DNA of 64,000 nt. Origin: an uncultured Bacteroides sp. GTDB taxonomy: Bacteria > Bacteroidota > Bacteroidia > Bacteroidales > Bacteroidaceae. The notes under the pieces were generated by a model. That model was not told where the DNA came from. It saw nothing but the letters and a program-made list of their open reading frames with translations, and made no database searches. The stretch is from contig CALADS010000089.1 of assembly GCA_937890825.1 (NCBI GenBank), positions 62,001-126,000 of the forward strand, written 5' to 3'. The position numbers were made by a program, and so were the translations under genes. Shown one piece after another: positions 59,741 through 64,000 of the stretch. Position 1 is the first letter of the stretch, and each line of letters begins with the position of its first letter.

Positions 59741-61306
59741 ATGAAAAAAATTATAAACTCACTTTCTGCAGGAATCCTGATACTGCTAATTACTGCTTGT
59801 ACCAACCCGTGTACCCATTCGGGAAACAGTTTACAAATGCACGATAGTATCTATGCCGATGTACCGTTCAAAATGCCGCGTGTAGAGCAGCCAGCATTCC
59901 CCGATCGTACAGTAAACATCACTCAGTACGGAGCCAAAGGAGATGGAATTACACTGAATACAGAAGCTATCAACCAGGCCATCCGAAATATACATGAACA
60001 AGGTGGAGGTAAGGTAGTTATCCCTAATGGAGTCTGGCTTACTGGCCCCATTGAGTTACTGAGCAACGTAAATCTTTATACAGAGCAGAATGCTTTGGTA
60101 CTCTTTACCGACGATTTCAATGCCTATCCTATCATCGAAACTTCGTTTGAAGGATTGGATACCCGTCGCTGCCAATCTCCTATTTTCGCCCGCCATGCAG
60201 AAAATATAGCCATCACCGGCCAGGGAACTTTCGACGGCTCTGGCGATAGCTGGCGCCCGGTAAAGAAAGGTAAAATGACAGCTTCACAATGGAACAGACT
60301 GGTAAAACAAGGCGGAATTGTAGAAAATGACATCTGGTATCCCACTGAAGGATCGTTGAAAGGAGCCAAAGCTTGCAAAGATTTCAATAACCCTGAAGGC
60401 ATAGAAACCGATGAAGAATGGAACGCTATTCGTCCTTGGTTACGTCCCGTACTTTTAAATATAGTGAAAAGCAAAAAGATACTGTTAGAAGGGGTTACAT
60501 TCAAGAATTCTCCCAGCTGGTGCCTGCATCCGCTGTCGTGCGAACACATCACCATCAATAATGTAAAAGTGTTTAATCCCTGGTATTCACAGAATGGAGA
60601 TGCACTCGATTTGGAATCTTGCAACAATGCATTGATTATCAACAACATTTTCGATGCTGGCGATGACGCCATCTGCATAAAGTCCGGTAAAGACGAAGAC
60701 GGACGCCGCAGAGGTGAGCCCTGCCAAAATGTAATTGTGAAAAACAACAAAGTTTTGCATGGACATGGAGGATTCGTAGTAGGTAGTGAAATGTCGGGAG
60801 GTGTGAAAAATATCTTTGTAAGCGACTGTACTTTTATGGGAACCGACGTAGGCCTGCGCTTCAAAAGTACCCGTGGCCGTGGAGGCGTAGTAGAAAACAT
60901 CTACATTCATAACATCAACATGATAGATATTCCTCATGAACCGTTGCTATTCGACTTATTCTATGGGGGAAAAGGAGCTGGTGAAGAAACTGAAGAAGAA
61001 TTGGCCGGACGAATGAAAGCAGATATTCCACCTGTAACAGAGAAAACTCCTGCATTCCGCAATATCCATATATCCAACATAGTATGTAAAGGTTCTGGAA
61101 GAGCTATGTTCTTCAACGGACTTCCTGAAATGCCCATTGAGAATATAAGCGTAAAAGATGTGGTTATTAGCGATGCTCAACAGGGTATAGTTATCCGTCA
61201 GGCTAAAAATGTAGTACTGGAAAACGTAGACATTCAGACACCTGGCCAAAAAATAACCGTAAAACAAGTGGAAAACGTAACTATAAACGGTGAAATATTC
61301 AAATGA
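59741..61306 (+). CDS. Glycoside hydrolase family 28 (polygalacturonase-type) lipoprotein
   Basis: A 521-residue right-handed beta-helix enzyme acting on pectin backbones. The lipobox is LLITAC near residue 20. An N-terminal pectate-lyase-superfamily segment ..NITQYGAKGDGITLNTEAI.. precedes the catalytic region. GH28 landmarks are NGDALDLES (first Asp), DAGDDAIC (the Asp pair), HGHGGFVVGSEMSGG (His) and LRFKSTRGRGG (the R-x-K of the substrate site). All appear intact. Its stop overlaps the start of the DUF4861 gene as ATGA, so the two are coupled. Confidence 0.93.
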   Translation: MKKIINSLSAGILILLITACTNPCTHSGNSLQMHDSIYADVPFKMPRVEQPAFPDRTVNITQYGAKGDGITLNTEAINQAIRNIHEQGGGKVVIPNGVWLTGPIELLSNVNLYTEQNALVLFTDDFNAYPIIETSFEGLDTRRCQSPIFARHAENIAITGQGTFDGSGDSWRPVKKGKMTASQWNRLVKQGGIVENDIWYPTEGSLKGAKACKDFNNPEGIETDEEWNAIRPWLRPVLLNIVKSKKILLEGVTFKNSPSWCLHPLSCEHITINNVKVFNPWYSQNGDALDLESCNNALIINNIFDAGDDAICIKSGKDEDGRRRGEPCQNVIVKNNKVLHGHGGFVVGSEMSGGVKNIFVSDCTFMGTDVGLRFKSTRGRGGVVENIYIHNINMIDIPHEPLLFDLFYGGKGAGEETEEELAGRMKADIPPVTEKTPAFRNIHISNIVCKGSGRAMFFNGLPEMPIENISVKDVVISDAQQGIVIRQAKNVVLENVDIQTPGQKITVKQVENVTINGEIFK

Positions 61307-62529
61307 AAAAAGCATTAACTCTAGCATTGACTACAATGTTTTATACCGTCCTCTCTGCCCAAACGGGCAGAGGTTGGACGGTTGAATTATACAATGACCT
61401 GAACAAGGAACTGGCAGATGCGCCCATAGTTATCAATCTTCATCAACTAAAGCCAGGCTTTCGAGTTCGCTCTGCCGTGGTAATGGACGGGCAGAAAGAA
61501 ATTCCTTCCCAATTAGACGATCTCAATGGGGATTTGAAAGCAGATGAACTGGCTTTTGTTATCCCTATATCAGCCAAAAGTAAAAAAACACTTGACATAA
61601 CTCTTTCATCTGAAACAACTGACAAACAATATCCTGCCAGAGTATTTGGACAACTGCTAGCCCGAGAACCCCTCAAACAGAAGCATGCACCTGTACAGTC
61701 GATAACTGTTCCAGGAACGACCAACTTCTACAGCATGGTACACGGACATGGTCCAATGTTTGAATCCGAATTGGTAGGATACCGCATTTACTTCAACGAA
61801 AAACAAACCATTGACCCTTATGGAAAATTCCAAAAAAGATTGGAATTAAAAGAGACCCAGTTCTACCCAACAAACAAACAACGGAAAGAAGGCTACGGTG
61901 ATGATGTATTACTAGTAGGAAACAGTTGTGGCATCGGAGCTTTAAAAGGATGGGATGGCACCAAAGCCACACACATAGAACCAATAGCTTACCGTACGGA
62001 ACGACTTTTAGCAACAGGTCCCATCAGAACGGTGGCAGAAGTAGAAGTAAAAGGATGGCAATATCAAGGCAGGGAACTGACCATGAAGCACCGATACATA
62101 TTGTATGCAGGACATCGCGATCTACGCATTGAGACATCTTTCGATGAAACGCTGCACAATGAAGTGTTATGCACAGGTGTTATGAAAGTGAAAGGAAATG
62201 AAACTCTGTCTTATTATGACCATAAAGGTCTGGTAGGCAGCTGGGGACGCTACTGGCCTGTAAATGACACCATCAACTATCCCAAAGAGACCATCGGTAT
62301 AGGTACCTACATCCCTACAAATCTTGTAAAGGGCGAAGTAGAAGATTCGGATAATTACCTGTACCTCATAGGAAACAAAGGAAAAAAGGAGTTCGTTCAC
62401 TACACCACCTTTACCTCACGGAAAGAAACCTTCGGCTACCCCACCTCAGAGGATTGGTTCCAGTATCTGCAAAGTTGGAAAGAAGAGTTGGAACATCCTG
62501 TGAAAATGCGCATTAAAAGAAAAAAATAA
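61303..62529 (+). CDS. DUF4861 domain-containing secreted protein
   Basis: A 408-residue protein with signal peptide (MFYTVLSAQ cleavage near residue 20). VELYNDLNKELADAPIVINL and PSQLDDLNGDLKADELAFVI match the DUF4861 family, which occurs in pectin and rhamnogalacturonan loci of gut Bacteroidetes next to unsaturated uronyl hydrolases and polygalacturonases. The activity is not firmly established. It sits between GH28 and GH43 in one operon, which points to pectin side-chain or backbone processing. Confidence 0.8.
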   Translation: MKKALTLALTTMFYTVLSAQTGRGWTVELYNDLNKELADAPIVINLHQLKPGFRVRSAVVMDGQKEIPSQLDDLNGDLKADELAFVIPISAKSKKTLDITLSSETTDKQYPARVFGQLLAREPLKQKHAPVQSITVPGTTNFYSMVHGHGPMFESELVGYRIYFNEKQTIDPYGKFQKRLELKETQFYPTNKQRKEGYGDDVLLVGNSCGIGALKGWDGTKATHIEPIAYRTERLLATGPIRTVAEVEVKGWQYQGRELTMKHRYILYAGHRDLRIETSFDETLHNEVLCTGVMKVKGNETLSYYDHKGLVGSWGRYWPVNDTINYPKETIGIGTYIPTNLVKGEVEDSDNYLYLIGNKGKKEFVHYTTFTSRKETFGYPTSEDWFQYLQSWKEELEHPVKMRIKRKK

Positions 62530-62545
62530 TGGCTATACAAAGATA

Positions 62546-64000
62546 ATGGCTATGAACCTTAAACAACTCATATTGACCGGAGCTGTCATTATAGTTCAAT
62601 CTGCAACAGCACAAGTAACACCATACGTCTCAGAGGTTTGGTCACCAGACTTAAAAAACGGCACATATAAGAATCCGGTACTTTATGCTGATTATTCTGA
62701 TCCTGATGTTTGCAGGGTAGGTGATGACTTCTATCTTACATCATCTAGTTTCGGTTGTTTACCAGGCCTGCAGATTCTCCACTCCAAGGATTTGGTAAAC
62801 TGGAGTATAATAGGCGCAGCTATACCTTATGCATTACCCCCACTAGAGGAGCCTGAACGCCCAGAACATGGCAACCGCGTATGGGCACCGGCTATTCGCC
62901 ATCACAACGGTCTATTCTATATCTTTTGGGGAGACCCCGACCAAGGAGCTTTTATGGTAAAAGCTCCGAATCCAACGGGACCTTGGAGTAAGCCCCTATT
63001 GGTAAAACCGGGTAAAGGCATCATAGATACCTGTCCGTTTTGGGATGACGACGGCAGAGTCTATATGGTTCATGCATATGCAGGAAGCAGAGCCGGACTA
63101 AAAAGTGTGATTTCGATTTGTGAACTGAGCGCCGACGCAAGTCATTCAGTCAGTCCGTCGCGAATTATTTTCGATGGGCACGAGGCTCACCAAACTTGTG
63201 AGGGTCCGAAACTCTATAAAAGAGAAGGTTATTATTACATCTTTCATCCGGCTGGAGGCGTTCCAACCGGGTGGCAGGTAGTGCTTCGCTCAAAAAATAT
63301 CTATGGTCCTTACGAATGGAAAACAGTATTGGCACAAGGTAACACTCCGGTTAATGGCCCTCATCAAGGGGCTTGGGTAGACACAGCTGAGGGGGAAGAC
63401 TGGTTTTTACATTTTCAAGATGTAGGAGCATACGGACGATTGGTACACTTGCAACCGATGAAATGGGTGGATGGATGGCCTGTAATAGGTAAAGATGTAG
63501 ACGGAGATGGATGTGGAGAACCTGTGCTTACTTATAGAAAGCCAAAGATGTCTCATAACTATCCTATATGCAACCCACAAGAAAGCGATGAATTTAACAG
63601 ATTTACGCTCTCGCCACAGTGGCAGTGGCATGCCAATATCAATGAAAAATGGGCCTATTATGCCGGAGATAAAGGTGTGGTCAGACTGTACTCATACCCT
63701 GTAGTTAAAGACTACGTCAATCTATGGAATGTGGCTAATTTACTGCTGCAGAAGACTCCTGCACCTCATTTCACAGCTACCATGAAATTGACTTTCCATC
63801 CCATTGAAAAATATAAAGGTGAACGTACCGGACTGATAGTAATGGGGCGCGACTATGCAGGATTAATACTGGAAAATACCAATCGAGGGCTGGTTCTGTC
63901 GCAAATCTGCTGTCATCAGGCTGACAAAGGAAAACCGGAACAAGTCAATGATAGCATATTTCTGAAAAATCATACAATATATCTGAAAGTTAGATTCAAA
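62546..64000 (+). CDS. Glycoside hydrolase family 43 protein, 3' end outside the window
   Basis: An open frame of 485 codons runs off the right edge with no stop. It starts at ATG 62546 (or 62552) with a signal peptide (VIIVQSATAQ). The five-bladed propeller acid residues appear in order: the base aspartate in YSDPDVCRVGDDFYL, the second aspartate in DTCPFWDDDGRVYMVH and the acid glutamate in TCEGPKLYKREGYYYI. From about residue 350 a beta-sandwich (GH43_C2-like) begins, with EFNRFTLSPQWQW. Likely an arabinofuranosidase or xylosidase acting on pectin side chains. Confidence 0.88.
   Translation, partial: MAMNLKQLILTGAVIIVQSATAQVTPYVSEVWSPDLKNGTYKNPVLYADYSDPDVCRVGDDFYLTSSSFGCLPGLQILHSKDLVNWSIIGAAIPYALPPLEEPERPEHGNRVWAPAIRHHNGLFYIFWGDPDQGAFMVKAPNPTGPWSKPLLVKPGKGIIDTCPFWDDDGRVYMVHAYAGSRAGLKSVISICELSADASHSVSPSRIIFDGHEAHQTCEGPKLYKREGYYYIFHPAGGVPTGWQVVLRSKNIYGPYEWKTVLAQGNTPVNGPHQGAWVDTAEGEDWFLHFQDVGAYGRLVHLQPMKWVDGWPVIGKDVDGDGCGEPVLTYRKPKMSHNYPICNPQESDEFNRFTLSPQWQWHANINEKWAYYAGDKGVVRLYSYPVVKDYVNLWNVANLLLQKTPAPHFTATMKLTFHPIEKYKGERTGLIVMGRDYAGLILENTNRGLVLSQICCHQADKGKPEQVNDSIFLKNHTIYLKVRFK

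Overview
The window reads as chromosome of a gut Bacteroidales bacterium (Bacteroides or Phocaeicola type). The signs are a SusC/SusD pair under an ECF sigma factor and a FecR anti-sigma factor, a fused LpxC-FabZ enzyme, many lipoproteins with acidic residues just after the lipid-bearing cysteine, plant cell-wall glycosidases, and -7 promoter boxes of the Bacteroides form TAnnTTTG (most often TATCTTTG) ahead of many transcription units. No rRNA, tRNA, CRISPR array or complete insertion sequence was found by eye.

Layout. 1-4823: the tail of rsmE, then miaA, a lipid kinase, kdsA and dnaG in one direction, followed by a 44-codon remnant resembling an acyltransferase C-terminus. 5053-8832 (minus): a folE, SPOR, tpiA, DoxX, DUF1599 operon read from one promoter. 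8938-9804 (minus): an M23/LysM cell-wall peptidase. 10058-16121 (minus): a tightly packed pdxJ-exbB-exbD-tonB-DJ-1-ispD-recG operon, divergent from nadK. 17183-20833 (minus): purM, two small membrane proteins, prfA and pyrF. 21226-22167: mdh, with three palindromic repeats at an exact 22-bp period upstream.

22410-36975 is the main accessory region. An ECF sigma factor and FecR-type regulator precede a SusC receptor with an STN signalling domain, SusD, a zinc metallopeptidase lipoprotein, a DUF4302 lipoprotein, a BACON lipoprotein, a lipoprotein of tandem beta-rich repeats, and a C11 (clostripain-type) protease lipoprotein. Two different surface-type proteases and no glycosidase suggest a locus that binds, cuts and imports protein or peptides rather than glycans.

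37235-42045: lpxD, lpxC-fabZ and lpxA for lipid A, a pRiA4b ORF-3 family gene and a second miaA. 42300-45278 (minus): a BlaI repressor, a BlaR1-type M56 sensor protease carrying TonB-C, plug-like and carboxypeptidase-regulatory domains, and a TlpA-like thioredoxin whose signal peptide lies in another frame, joined across a T TTT TTC slippery run. A palindrome in the repressor promoter is a likely operator. 45613-58520: metabolic, redox and RNA-modification genes (PatB-type lyase, HAD phosphatase, Pif1-like helicase with TPR, YciO/Sua5, NagB, flavodiiron protein, radical SAM protein, DPP-IV, LipA, a membrane protein with a degenerate Nudix-like domain, an RsmI-like methyltransferase). 58550-59407: fabI. 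59741-64000: the start of a pectin-type locus (GH28, DUF4861, GH43), cut by the window edge.
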